Origin: Streblospio benedicti
Lineage: Eukaryota > Annelida > Polychaeta > Spionida > Spionidae
DNA: 64,000 bases
NCBI GenBank assembly: GCA_019095985.1
Contig: CM032666.1
Span: 60,378,334-60,442,333, forward strand
Direction of reading: 5' to 3'
The position numbers and the translations under genes were made by a program. The notes under the pieces are model-generated. The model searched no databases and was not told the origin of the DNA. It saw only the letters and a list, made by a program, of their open reading frames with translations. Positions 1-12,066 of this stretch are shown here, one piece after another. The first letter of the stretch is position 1, and each line of letters opens with the position of its first letter.

Positions 1-2054
1 CATGTTGTTATATAGACACAAAGAATCCTGAGTTAGGAAATTGGCATTGGACGCAGAGGTTTTCTTTATTGGTGGAGTCTGTTATTTGCATTGAACAGGT
101 CAGAGTAATTATTGAATCTTATGTTAAAGAAATATGACAAATTTCCAAGATGGCATTCAAAATGGCCTCCTAATTTGGTGTTCAAATGGGTTTGATTGCA
201 GGAAAACAATAGGAAATAAAATGTTGGTCATTGCTCTTTTTTTAAATGTAGGCCTAACAAAATTTGTCTGAGCACAAGTCATCAATGGGGTTCGATTGTA
301 TGCATCTTCATCTTGATCTTGTAGCTCGGATCAAAGCAAAATTGTCATTGTGCAAATTTACTTCACATTGTGCAATTACTACTGAGGTTTATCTCGATTA
401 GTGTTATAAATTGTGTTACTGGTTGCAAAAGATTTTTTTAAATATTATGTTTAATGGGTCTTTTGAATTTCATAGACATGTACAGTTTTCGTTTATCATA
501 AACATGAAATATCCATGATGGCGTCCAAAATGACTGCATATTATTTTACTCCTGAAAGACAAGGTTTATATTCCGTACGCTGAGGTAGAGTGTGATTGTC
601 TTGTAAACAGGTATTTTCAAAAATCCCCCTTGAATCTCATTCTTATAATAGCGGGCATTTTTTGTTGAACAATTTTAAATATCAAGTATCTAAGATGGCG
701 TCCAAAATGGCTGGTTATTTTGAAAGTTTTGGACAGAAACATACATTCGGGTTCGACATTCTGGATTTATCAAGCTATGTTAGACAACAATCAATGTTAT
801 AGGCTCATAATTGCGCTTGATCGTATCAAATATAAGAATTTATTGAGGAAGTAAACTGTCATCATGAATAGATTGTACTGTACAACCTGCTTATGATCAA
901 AATTAGAGCCTGACGGATTGAAGACAATGAGTCTCGGGAAATATTTCTGGCCAGCTTGCAGTTAAGTGTACATGTAATGTACATACTACTATGTACTAAT
1001 ATAATAGGAGAAAGTATCCACGATAAGCAGGGAAAATTGCATGAGCTTATCTAAAGAGACATTAATGTTGGACTGCCAAAGATACATGTACTAGGATTTA
1101 TAAATTCCAGTCATAACCCAAGTATATGAAAGATATGTAGGAAACTAAGCTGCTGTCCTGACAATACTTTATTTTCACAACATTTAGACTCTGAACATCA
1201 TAAGAAATGATCCATAGCCTACTAAAATGCTGACAGATACGTAAATTCATACTAAATACTTGCTTCAATTTTGTCTGATTTTCACATGTGCTGATTGTCT
1301 TCATTATCACATCTCTGCTATAGTAAGAGCATAGCATGCTATATTACACATATTTATAAAACTGATGACAGGGCAGTATGGTGAAAGCGAGACGGTCAGA
1401 TATCCAATTGTCAAAGATTGTCTATAGAGACATCATGCTAAACATGAGAATCTACACCTTGTTATAACTTGAGCACACCTCGTCTTCATTTGAGTCCGTC
1501 TAACTCACTTTACATATTTGTCCCCTCTTGCAATACAAAGATGGAACAGCTCTCACTCTATTGACATCGGAAGTAAATGTAATTGCTATTTGACTGAGGC
1601 TCTATTCCTGGAAAAAAGTACAGTTTTTTTCTATGTAGAATAGACAACACAGGAATGTGCGAACTCCTACAACGTCTGCAGAGCTAATAAAAACAAAAAA
1701 GAATTAAAAACGTGTCTGTGTTTGACATCAACATCATCACACTATTCCATGTCTAATCATTTAATTCAAGCGCATAGCCTCATATACACATTGTTAAAAT
1801 GTGTCTGCTGTTCACCATTCGATTCTAGACAATAATCTTCCAACAATGTTGCGCTACCGAAAAAGAACTCATTGTTGCCACAAAAAGTGTGTTTGACTGC
1901 AGTAAATAATACTTTCGTTGCAACAACCTGTTGTTATTCGTACCCTGAGCACTTTGGCATCACATATCTCAGGAAGTTCACATTGTTGGGAGGACATTGT
2001 GTTTCTATTTTGTCTCTCCTGTCATTTTGAGTTTTTGAAAATAATACATGGTTA
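1..2054. other. Gene-free AT-rich stretch with a thrice-repeated motif
   Basis: No convincing exon is seen on either strand. A motif close to AAGATGGCGTCCAAAATGGC occurs near 153, 516 and 693. The last two are about 180 bp apart and the first two about twice that, so a decayed tandem or dispersed repeat is possible. The short open frame at 596-802 runs through this motif, starts only at a TTG and has no recognisable domain, so I do not call it a gene. Confidence 0.4.
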
Positions 2055-2260
2055 CAGTAGAAACTCGTTATCTTGAATATTCTAGAGACGCCATTAAAGG
2101 GCTCAATATATCCACTATTCGAGATAAGCAAATGGTATTATTAGTATGGGTGAGTTGTTACAAATAACATGTTTTTAGTGTTGTTGAATGTAAATGAAAG
2201 TAACAGCGAGAGAGAGCGGAAAATTCGAGATATGAAAAGGAATATCGACAGTTTCTACAG
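2055..2260. mobile_element. Pogo/Tigger-like MITE, full-length copy
   Basis: The element is 206 bp, flanked by TA on both sides. It opens CAGTAGAAACTCGTTATC and closes GACAGTTTCTACAG, an inverted match. Inside are several copies of the 10-mer TTCGAGATAA or its complement. It belongs to the most abundant repeat family in the window. TA targets and CAGTA-type ends are typical of the pogo/Tigger branch of Tc1/mariner; the assignment is by inference, because no transposase is encoded. Confidence 0.8.
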
Positions 2261-4033
2261 TATATGTTATTCATATAGTAGAAATTCCATCAGCATGGGG
2301 CATATAAGTAATAAAAAGAAACCACCAAAAACTGCGTATCCATCCATCGCTCTTGTCAACATGTCCATGAGTTACATACGAAACACTTTAAACACAAACA
2401 AAAGTAACAAGACAAAAGACGCAGACGAGATGTCCTCCTATTATGGCAGTAGAGTGCTCAACTCATCCAGTGGTGTATGTAACACACAGCCCATGCATGA
2501 TATACATGAAGCAGTCGAGGGCATGCCTTCAAATTCAATAGCTGACCATTTTAAATAGGAAATTTAACCCACACAAGATAGAAATGTGACTTTGGAAAGG
2601 TGGTCACTTTAAAGAGGCTGTTGGTCGTCTGCGGAGGTTGCTCCGTACGTCCTGATGTACACGTGAACATGGTCTGCACGCAGACCAGTTTATTACAATG
2701 GACGACTCGGCCTAAATTGGGTGTGCTCCATATAATGGGAGAGGGGCCATGAATGGCCATATGGAAGGCAAGCTATTATAGTGCTGCCAGGGGTCACTGT
2801 CTACTTCAGGCCTACACTTCAAATGGTGGGTGGTGGCGGCAGTGTCCAGAAGGCAAGTTTTAGATATAGAGTAGAACTTTGTTATCTACAATTTGTAGGG
2901 AGACCAGTATTAAAAATACTGCATATAGCCAATATGCATGTTAACCTACTGATATATGTCCAAAACTGAATTACATGTCCAAATTGTATCCAACTTTCAT
3001 CTTTGTTGACAGAGGATTTGATATGCATGCCAAAAATATTTTATAAAATGACACTAAGTATTTGTCTATAAACGCAGCTGCACTATTGTTGTTAAAAAAA
3101 ACTAAAATACTTGTGTTTGTTGTTGTCAAATTGTTACTGTATGGACATCTTCGAGGGTTGGATACCACTCATATCGAAATTCATTTTCCCTGAAGCACTG
3201 TGAAAGATAACACAAAAAACAAAAGATGGAAAAATATCACATAGAAACCAACCAGAAAGTCCACACAAAACATTACAAACACATACAAGCTGAAAAATGG
3301 AGAAAGCTCAAGCATTAGAGCATACGTGTTTTTACAAAACAGCCATAAAGTAAAATACATGTAATGAGATGGTGGGCACTGCCACTTTATACCTAGCACT
3401 GATTTCAGATGCAAATTTAATAAGAGACTAGACAGGTTCAGAGGCGTGGTGAAGTCTCCCATTTGAGGGTTGTTTAAGTCATTGCAAACGTCACTTATCT
3501 TAGGTACATTTGGGGTGCCGAGGATTGGGGAAAACAAGAAAACCGCCATTCAGTGTAAATGGAAAGCTAGTGGCAGATCCAGGTTTTGGAAAAGCTGGGC
3601 ACACCCACAGGATTACATAGGTTTAGTATGCAACAATAGAACATGGAGATGCTAAAAGAACATGAAAACGATATTTCTGGGGTGACAAAATATGATAAAT
3701 ATCTCTATGAGTGCCTAAGTATCATAACCACATGTGTTAGATCATGGACATCTTTTTTGTACTATATTCTACTTTTTCAACTCCCTGATGAATGTACAGA
3801 ACTCACTGTATTAGTGAATAGGGATGATTACCCACACCTAGTGCCCACCCAATGGGCTTTCCACCGTTTAATGTTTAGGTGCCAAGGAACAGTGTCCAAC
3901 TGGTTATCAATGAGTTTTCTCAACAGCCATCATCAGAGACTCTAACCCACGGCATTGTGGCCATGAACCTATTCCCTAGCCATTAAGGCCAAGAAGCGCA
4001 CATAACTAACTGCTGTAGACCACAAGTTGGGAA
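2261..4033. other. No gene seen; decayed repeat fragments
   Basis: A degenerate GGTGGTC-type repeat lies around 2590-2760, related to the block at 46735-46950. A lone end of the pogo-like element lies at about 2868-2905 (TAGAGTAGAACTTTGTTATC). A one-ended piece of the CA--GGCAGATCC element starts near 3569 (CTAGTGGCAGATCCAGG) without a visible partner end. Open frames here (for example 3643-3945) have no domain or splice support. Confidence 0.4.
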
Positions 4034-4166
4034 TGTGCAGCAGTAGCCTAGTATTAATCAATGTGCAGTAGCCTAATACTAACCATTGTGCCTACTATGT
4101 GCAGTAGGCTAATACTAATTAATGTGTCCAATAGTCATCAATGTGCATTAGGCTAATACTAATCAG
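4034..4166. repeat. Irregular minisatellite, GTGCAGTAGGCTAATACTAA units
   Basis: Four imperfect units beginning GTGCAG(C)AGTAGCCTA or GTGCAGTAGGCTAATACTAA start near 4034, 4061, 4099 and 4142. Spacing is irregular (27, 38 and 43 bp), indicating a short tandem array that has taken insertions between units. Confidence 0.6.
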
Positions 4167-6424
4167 TGTGAGTGGATCTTGCCATCAAAGATCATTTACG
4201 CTGTCCACCTATACACCATCACATATCAGCATTGATCAGTGGATGCATTTTGGCTGATTTCGTGAAGGATTGACATTTTGGAACCTATCTATCTCTCTAA
4301 TCCTAATGTATTCCGACAGGCCCTAATTATTCCTCATTTGAGGGTGTAGTTGGCTCCCCAGTCCACCTCACAAGGGTACTCTACAAGTCATTTGATGTAT
4401 TGTTTTTGTTCAAACCTAGGGCTGTGAATGATTATTATTGCAATTGATACACTTGTAATAATTTTTTTTGGTAATTGTGTCGCTTCAACTGTCACGAAGG
4501 CTTTGTGTTTGTTTTATTTGTATGTGTGTATCTATCCTCAGGAGGTGCTTCAGCTCATTACCATAAATTTATCTGGAAGTGACTTTTTGCTTGAGATCAA
4601 GAACATATTGGTGACAGGGCAATTTCTTTCTTGTTTATTGACATCTTTGATATCCTTTCAAAGGATTACTCATTACAGCCTTGCAGATATGCAAGCATAG
4701 ATTTGTCTTTATATCACGCATTGCCAATCTCAGATCGCTATGGAAATTTAGTTATTCTTGTCAACTTTATTATATTGGAATGTGTCATAAATTCCCCTAA
4801 ATACGATTGGCCACAAAATGATATTTGGTGGGTACCCTTAGAAACCAAATATAGTTTTGAGTAGCTTTTGACTTGCTTAATTAAATTCTATCTTCAAAAT
4901 ATAAAAGTACCCTTTATCTTTTATGTATGAAGCATGTGAAAAACCCATTAGCCTTTTTTTTTATTAGCAGTCACACTGCATGTCAGGTTAGAATATGCGG
5001 GAGATCAGTGTAGTAGGGGCTGTTCGGTGGGAAAATAGTTCACTTTTGTACAAAAGTGCCAAATTTTCAGAGTTTGTCAATTTTGATATGCTCTTTTATA
5101 GAAAAGCAGAAGACAGGTCAGACAACCATTATTTCAGCCGCCATCTTGAATTTCAAAATGGCCACCACAGTGGTGGACAGGTTGATTTCATCAGTGTTTA
5201 TTAGCTTTTTATTTCAGGTTTACAGAAGCAATATTTGATGTTTGAATTTATATACTATGTGCCATGTATTTGCAGGACTGTATAGAATAATTATAAAATC
5301 CTAACATGTTAGTGTTTTTGAACACCAAATTATGCTCTAATAAAACTTTATTGAACATATTCAAATATATGCACTAATTTGTAAATATATGTAGATTAGA
5401 AATCATTAAGTGTTGTCCACAAACATAGTTTTTATGAAGTTTTGGAATTTTTCTGGAACTTTTTACACTCAAAATTGAGAAAAAATGTTGAAGACATTCC
5501 GATATTTTCCCCTTATTTGACTAGGATGCTAATGATCTGGTGTGAATGTATCTGATCCTGCATAGCAGGGACTTTAGACGATAAACCAGATATTCACACT
5601 ATATTATGTTTTACAGGGAGAGCTCTAATTCGCCCACGTCATGGACAGGCTTTTCATCAGTGTCTCTATAGGTTAACTGCTTTGTATTGCAGGACTGAAT
5701 TGCGCTAACTGAACACCAAAATCTATTTACCTGGAATGTATCTTATTGGATTGCCATCAAAATTACTAGTATGGTATGTTTGTCTACTTGATTGCTAGGT
5801 TTTGGTTCTAGTGATAAGTGTATTTTCTCTTTGCGAATTAAGTTCTGTTAAGTCTTTTTAAATAGCCTTGAGCGTCAACTATATATGTGCACCCTGCTAA
5901 TCTAAGATACCATCTTCTGTCCATTGTTTTCTCTGTCAATTGTGAGGTTATCATCCAGTGATTTGGTCAGTTCTGTAGGTGGAGAAGTATCCTGCCTGAA
6001 TAATATTGGTGTAGCCACTGTTTTTCTATAGTTACATCAACAGTGACATCCAGAAATAGGCTTCAACTTCAGCGACCATTCTGGCACCAAATGTAGGGTG
6101 GACGCTACACTCATGTATGAGTGTAAACACGCACTCTGCATCCTCTTCAGGATCAAACTACTGGAAATGTGAAATAAATTTTTCATAAAGTATTTGAAAA
6201 GGTGATTCTTAAAATAAATAAAAGAAAAGTAATATTTACCTTGATTTGCGTGCAATCACTTGTAAAAGATAAAATGAAAAGTGAAAATATTTTTAAAACC
6301 ACTCCAAATGCTAACCGGATGTGAACTGTTTGTTAGCTAGATTGATACTGGCTAGGCAGACATAATGTTGCTCTCAGTGACCTGAGCCGTGAAACTCCTC
6401 CTCTGGTATCGATCTATATATCTA
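4167..6424. other. No gene seen
   Basis: AT-rich sequence without exon-like open frames bounded by splice signals. A small imperfect inverted repeat (GATCTGGTGTGAAT near 5535; ACCAGATATTCACAC near 5585) could form a hairpin. Another AAGATGG-like motif occurs in reverse near 5145. Confidence 0.3.
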
Positions 6425-6855
6425 ACAATGTATGTATGTCTCTGGATAATTTAGAGCGTTTAACGATGAACCGATTTTTTGCAAGCTTTACAGAACATTG
6501 TGATATGACGCGATGCCAAAGTGATTTGATTTTAATTATTTTTATACCACTTTTTCATTGTCATTTCAATAATGTTTGCAACATTACCATCAATTTGGCA
6601 TGATGATTATATTAGATGAAAAGTGCTCAGAGAGCACAGCATCACAAGAACAATGTCGACTCATGGGCAATAGATATTTACGTTAGCCATGTTTAAAAAG
6701 TACATGCAATCCAATGCCAAGAACATATATGTAGCGTGAATTACACATCAAATACTTTTTTCTGATTTAATGTTTTGATTGCAAAGTAAAGATTTTCATT
6801 GCCCATGAATCAACGTTGTTCTAGCGATGCTGTTTTCTCTGAGCACGTTTGATCT
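6425..6855. mobile_element. Dispersed repeat with palindromic GTGCTCAGAGAGCAC core, copy 1
   Basis: Two joined parts recur, in reverse order, at 59341-59955. The first (about 6425-6605) begins with TGTATGTATGTCTCTGGA and includes GACGCGATGCCAAAGTGATT. The second (about 6615-6855) is palindromic: AAAAGTGCTCAGAGAGCACA at one end and the reverse complement of ACGTGCTCAGAGAAAACAG at the other, with TCATGGGCAATAGATATTTA in each arm. In the other copy the TGTATGTATG end has grown into a (ATGT)n tract of about 170 bp. No coding capacity. The superfamily is not recognised. Confidence 0.7.
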
Positions 6856-7090
6856 AGTTGTGACTGTAATTGTAATGACATTTAATTTTTTTGCAATTGT
6901 AATTATAATTGACAGTATCATGATTATTGCAATTGTAATCATACTTAAATCACAATGATTGTAAAAAGTCTTTATCGCATAATTGTTATTGTAATCAGCC
7001 TTTTCAAATACGTAATTGTATGTATTTCATAATTGTAAATGCACTTAAATCACAATTGTGATTGATTTGTAATTGAGGAGTTGTAATTGA
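6856..7090. repeat. Degenerate AATTGT-rich low-complexity tract
   Basis: About 235 bp built from imperfect TTGTAATTG and AATTGTAAT units, interrupted by AAATCACAAT. It reads like an old AT-rich satellite or the inside of a decayed palindromic element. Confidence 0.55.
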
Positions 7091-7934
7091 CTTTAATTTT
7101 CCAGTTTGTAGCTAGTCAAAGTTTACTCAGTAGCCAGTGCTTGCTTTTATATCTATGGCAATCATTGGCAGACAACACCAATATATGCCTCTGCCACAGG
7201 GTTTATAATTGGTAACTTGGAAGTACATACAGTATTGCATGGGTTAACCGGTCAGCACTCAAATCTCTGTTTAGTTTTGTTGCCGTGGTAAGGTATTAAA
7301 GCAAAAGAATCATGCCTCAACTACTAATTTGTATGTATCTTAAACATTACTCCCTTTTTTGGAAGTAGCTTACGAAAGTAATCTATACAATACACCAAGT
7401 ATAACAAACTATAACCTATACTTCAGACATTTGAAACATACCACTTAAGATTTGCTGCAAGGCCCTATACATTACACATTAATACATCATGGACATATGA
7501 GTGGAAAGAGTCCTGCCTTCCACCAGTTTTCCATTGATTAGCCATTTTATATGCATATGTGTTTTAGAGACTCGGCACAAGTCTGATAAATGTCCAATAT
7601 GGCCTTATTTATTTCAAGGTCACTTCAAGGTCATATGAGTTTTTTCTCTAGTAATGCTTTTCGTTAATGGCACACCAGTTTTACATTAGCCTTGATTTCA
7701 AGAGTATTTACATGCATTTATTAGGATCACAAGCAAATGGCCACTAACTGCTAGGGTCTGACTGTCCCGATTTTGTCGGAGATAGAGCCAGGTTTGATTC
7801 TCATGGGGTGTTGTAACACCCGCTGGTAGGAATCGAAATAACGTTTTCACACTTGTAACACCTGTCATTGTCTAAATTGTTGAGGATGAACATTTGTGAA
7901 TGTAAGATAGCCGTTTTACAGAGTATATGGATAC
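7091..7934. other. No gene seen
   Basis: AT-rich sequence. No exon, RNA gene or recognisable repeat was found between the AATTGT tract and the target duplication of the hAT-like element. Confidence 0.3.
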
Positions 7935-8711
7935 ATGTACAGCAGAGCCATGCAAGGGCCCCCGCATCTGCATCTGCGAATTCGCGGAGTGTGAGTGTGG
8001 GTGCCGGTTTAAATCCTCAAAAATTTTGCATTAAAGGCTTTCTGCGGGGTTAAAATCATGGACAGAACCCGCAAAGAAACCCGCATGATCTACTTGTTAC
8101 AATTTTCCAACTTATTTTCCAGCTTTACAGATTGTGACTGCCTGTATGTATATGTTCCATTAAAAAGGTGAAGTAGATGTATATCATTATGTTAATGTTG
8201 CAAACAGAAACAAGATAGGTTATGTAGTCTTTATATTGATATTCATCTGAATGCATTCAAAGTGAATTACTTTACAATTCACACAAAATCATAGGCACCA
8301 AAGTTGGGGTAAGATTAGTTTTAATTGATTGATCTAATAAAAATTTGTATAATTTAGTTTAGTTTTACTCAATCAACAAACACAAAAATTTCAGTTTAGT
8401 CTAGTCTAGTTTAATCATAAATTTCCATTTTAATCATGATTAATTTGGATTAAAGTAAAATTGCAAAAACATGTTATAAGCTATAACTATTACAGATAGC
8501 AATTCAGAGCAGGAAATCGCCAACTGCTTGTCAGTGTACACAGTCTAAATCAATGACCATTATGATGGAAAAGGGTCATTATAGAGGTAAGGCAATTTTC
8601 CATGAGTTTTGATTTGAACGGCTTTACTTAATATTAGATAATTAGTTTCTATTGTGCATACAACTATCAGTTTTTTTTATTCTGCCTAGAAACAGATTGC
8701 TAAACATTTCT

Positions 8712-9075
8712 GCCTTCAGTAACCGAGATAATGGTGTCTAGTGTTGGACTTGATGTTCTCAAGGACTCCGGCAAGTAGCCGTGTGGTGTAAATGTTAACG
8801 CCATCACCTGCTTGCAGTGCAACTCTGGGTGCACAATCGCTGCAGTGATATTACTGGGAAGCTCGTGGCCAACACAAAGCACACATGTCCAAGATGTTGT
8901 GGTGAAGCTTGTCCCATTGATGTTAGATCAGCCAACCACGTAAAAGTGGATGGGTCCATGCTTGATGTAGAGCCCTGCTCCTGCTGCTCAGTAAGAGGAT
9001 GCAACTCGCCATCACCACCAGATGCAATACTGCATGAAAAAAGTTCAGGAAGGTGCTCCCTATTCTGACATCCAA
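8712..9075 (+). mobile_element. LINE fragment, C-terminal part of the polymerase protein
   Basis: Conceptual translation shows a CLQCNSWVHNRCSDITGKL-like stretch, a TCPRCCGEA finger, then PIDVRSANHVKVDGSMLDVE. This is the CxxC...WVH..CS arrangement and following block seen near the C terminus of many jockey/CR1-type non-LTR retrotransposon proteins. The frame is interrupted and both ends are truncated. It is nested in the hAT-like element. Confidence 0.7.
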
Positions 9076-9129
9076 GCATGCATCTTGAAAAGCCTGTGGG
9101 AGATATTTTCGTTCCCAATTCACTGGGTA

Positions 9130-9350
9130 CCATACAACTCATCGCAACATTAGTACAGACTTGCGTATCCATCAACCTTAGCGTCTCTTGCTTGACCTGT
9201 ACCTATTTGATGTGTAGGTACCAAACAGCAATATACAATTGTTTCGGGATGAGTTTGCCCAATACCCATGACTAGACCCGAATGGGAATCGACTGGGAAT
9301 CGAACTCACGAGTCAAACTCCCTATCCACTCGGCCACAGAAGCACAGTGT
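9130..9350 (-). mobile_element. tRNA-derived SINE, family 1
   Basis: Read on the minus strand, the head contains an A-box-like GTGGCCGAGTGG (complement of 9326-9337) and a B-box-like GTGAGTTCGATTCCC (about 9295-9309), as in pol III promoters of tRNA-derived SINEs. The body contains GGTACCTACAC and GGTACAGGTCA, shared with the plus-strand copy at 33085-33290. Related copies lie near 21500-21640 and 31150-31300. Confidence 0.7.
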
Positions 9351-10544
9351 GTAACAGGGGATCTTATACCTAGTCCAGTGCAACTTGCTTGTACCTACTT
9401 TATACTCTGCAGTCATGTTGCAATGAACCCGCGCACTGGAGACCCTATGCAAGCTAACCAGGTTTGTTACACACTCCCCCAGATTCCATGGGGATGAACC
9501 TCTCCGCTTGTACGGGAGAGATTCATTCACATGCAAACTAATACATTAACAAAAACTAACAAATATCCAATGGGTATCCATGTGAGCTTCGTAGGATGGC
9601 GAAGACGGGTTCCACTTCACAGAACACGCACACCGTGCATCTGGACATGAGCCAGAGTCAGCTTCTCGGCCAACCCTTTGGGCTACTGAAATGGTCATCC
9701 ACTCAGAGGTCTAATGACCACATCAAGCTCTGTAGAAATTGTGTCGTCTGGGCATCTGAAAATATATAAAAGCAAAACCCGCTCTCCCAGAATGTCCAAC
9801 AACTTATACTACAGCGAGACTAAACTTAAACTCACACAGTCCCGACAATCTGTCAGCACGACAACTTTGTACACTTGTCGCACTACGCAACCTATTGCTC
9901 AACGGGACATTAGGGTACTTGGTGGAAGCACGTGGACCTGCATGCTTCATTAAAGCCGCCGGGTAGTCTCCCCATTAGAGTTCCCCATGGGTCAAGTAAG
10001 GATCAAGTTAACTATGGGACAAATAGAGGACCAAGTAAAGGGTTTAACAATTTAAGGGGAAGGGAGGCTACCACCTGTGTATTCGAACTTGAAGCAGTTA
10101 GTGTGTTTGGCCATGTGGGATGGTCGTAGTGTGGTCAAGTCATAGAATTCTATGGTCTGTCGGTCTTGTATGGGTGACTATGGCACGACTTGCATCGAGA
10201 GGAATTTGTGGACTAGTGCCCGACCGTACCACCAAGCCACAAGGACATGTAACTCCCACCCTCTCTCTCTGATAGGTTTATATATACATGACACACAGAG
10301 ACGACTGGGGCCTATGAGACCTCATGAAGTGATTGTCTCCAAGTAGTCGTTGAGGAGTTTGGAGTTTGGGGTGGGGTTGGGGTGTGGGGGAGGTGGGAGG
10401 GGGGAGTTCTGTAAAGAAAGTGGCCAGAAGCAGGGTATGCTGCCAGGTGTCATGCATGGATGCACGGGCCTGACTACTCGGAATTGTTTGGGGATAGAGG
10501 ACAGATGACAAGGGACAGGACAGAACTAGACATGTATCAATGCA
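9351..10544. other. Interior of the hAT-like element; nothing coding recognised
   Basis: Moderately GC-rich sequence with several short open frames on both strands, none with a transposase motif or other domain. Short inverted motifs (CTCTCCGCTTGTACGGGAGAG near 9499) could form hairpins. Confidence 0.3.
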
Positions 10545-10745
10545 AGTGGCCTAGTTGGACAGAGCCTAATCCATAAGGGATTATAAGCTGGCAAAGTATG
10601 AATATATCTCTGAACATGCACGGAGGCTGGCCTAATGGATAAAAGCGCCTGTCTACACACATATGACCAGATTGGTCTGAATAGGAGATCGTGAGTTCAA
10701 TTCCACAGCCTTCCAAACCTTTACAGAGTTCCCTGCGAATGTCAA
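10545..10745 (+). mobile_element. tRNA-derived SINE, family 2, copy 1
   Basis: The tRNA-like part contains TGGCCTAATGGATAAAAGCG (A-box region) and GAGTTCAATTCC (B box). It is preceded by GAGCCTAATCCATAAGGGAT. The same order of blocks is found in reverse at 52705-52860, proving a dispersed family. The tRNA-like fold is too decayed, and its context too repetitive, for a functional tRNA gene. Confidence 0.75.
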
Positions 10746-12066
10746 AATATGAATATTTAAACATTTGATTAAGAGTCAGCCTGGCAATAAGCTCTCATCG
10801 TGGTGTTTTACTTTTGATGATTTAAAGTGTCTAGGTTGAGCTACGTTCTTGCATTTCATGATATTGTAATGTATAGATCGTAAGCATTGAATGCATATAC
10901 ATGAACGCTAGTTGCCAGTTTATGTCAGTTTTGATTGAGGCAACGTAACCTTACAGATTACAGATTACATAACTCAGGCATTCCTGCACCAACATGTTTG
11001 ATTTTGACTACTAGATGAGGGTCTAGATGGGTGAAATGAATGGATAGGTAGACTATAGATCTAGATCTAATCTGTTGACTCGATTCATACTTTTTCATCA
11101 TTATATTGTCAAAAGCAGTACATATTCACCTTGTTTGAATAGTCCTATGATACTTTCATTGCAATCTAGTTTGCTTCACACAGTATATACAAACTCACAA
11201 TAGATATGAGCAATACAAACAATGTATAAGCTACATAGCAAGAAATTAAGCTATACTAAAAGTAACTTGTTCATGTACAATAATCTTTGCAGACCCATAT
11301 TACTTGCCAAAGGTAAAACAGAATGAGCGACGTACCATTTCATACAATGTAGAAACAAAAAGCACGCACAACATAATTTTGTGAACATCTCCAAAATGAG
11401 ATTTGACTAAAATCTCGGGGTAAATTCTCTCTGAAATAAGATTTTATTTGATCGCCCACAAGGTTCATGTGTTTAGTGTTATCAAGCCATCTGGGTTGGC
11501 TATAAAATAGTAAATAAAAAACAGAAATGTGTTATTCATTAAGTAAATCCTTTATTTGCACAATTTAGTTTAGTTTTTTTCAACCAAGTGATAATTAAAT
11601 CTAGACTAGTTTAATTATAACATTTGCCCAAGTCTACTTACTTTAGTTTAGTTTTAATCACAAAAAAATGTCATTTAGTTTAATTTAGTCAAAACAAATT
11701 TAATCACCCCAACTCTGATAGGCATACATGTTTCCCATACAGAAAGTCAAGTTAAGCCTTCATTGTGCCTCACATTGATTATGGGTGGCGTTCATTCATG
11801 TAACTGCCAATAACTCTGTAACTGTGCTTAAAATGTGTAATGTATTTACTATGCGTTTACATAACTGTAAATATCTATAAAATATGCAGGATTTATTGCG
11901 GGCTTTTTCGGGGTTTGTGCGGATTGTCCATTAATATCGGTGTGTGTGGCTGTAAGCTCTATTTTTGTTAAATATGCAGGTGCAGGTTTGGGTGCCTGTT
12001 TCACATTAAACGTCTGGGATGGGTGTGCGTGCAAACGTATCACCCGCGCAGGGCTCTGATGTACAG

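Larger units (their letters stand above)
7943..12058. mobile_element. hAT-like non-autonomous element, 4.1 kb, with 8-bp TSD
   Basis: The left end reads CAGAGCCATGC and the right end, on the other strand, CAGAGCCCTGC. Directly outside both ends is the same 8-mer ATGTACAG (7935-7942 and 12059-12066), the target duplication length typical of hAT. The arms stay related for about 200 bp inward (CCCGCAAAGAAACCCGC on the left; CAAACCCCGAAAAAGCCCGC on the right in reverse). A second inverted pair lies further in, at 8295-8470 and 11560-11730 (AGTTGGGGT plus TTTAGTTTAGTTTTA runs). I recognise no hAT transposase. The interior holds LINE and SINE debris, so it is probably a non-autonomous element that served as a landing pad. 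It lies 3' of the visible DEG/ENaC exons in that gene's orientation and may sit in its intron. Confidence 0.8.

Noticed and set aside
1934-2558. Open frames around 2 kb on both strands
   Set aside because: They run through the pogo-like MITE at 2055-2260 and have no domain.
8804-9175. 123-codon minus-strand frame
   Set aside because: Antisense shadow of the LINE tail whose plus-strand translation carries the conserved finger.
10625-10735. Possible functional tRNA gene
   Set aside because: A- and B-box-like sequences are present, but the cloverleaf is poor, extra sequence separates the parts, and the block recurs at 52705-52862 with a SINE body.
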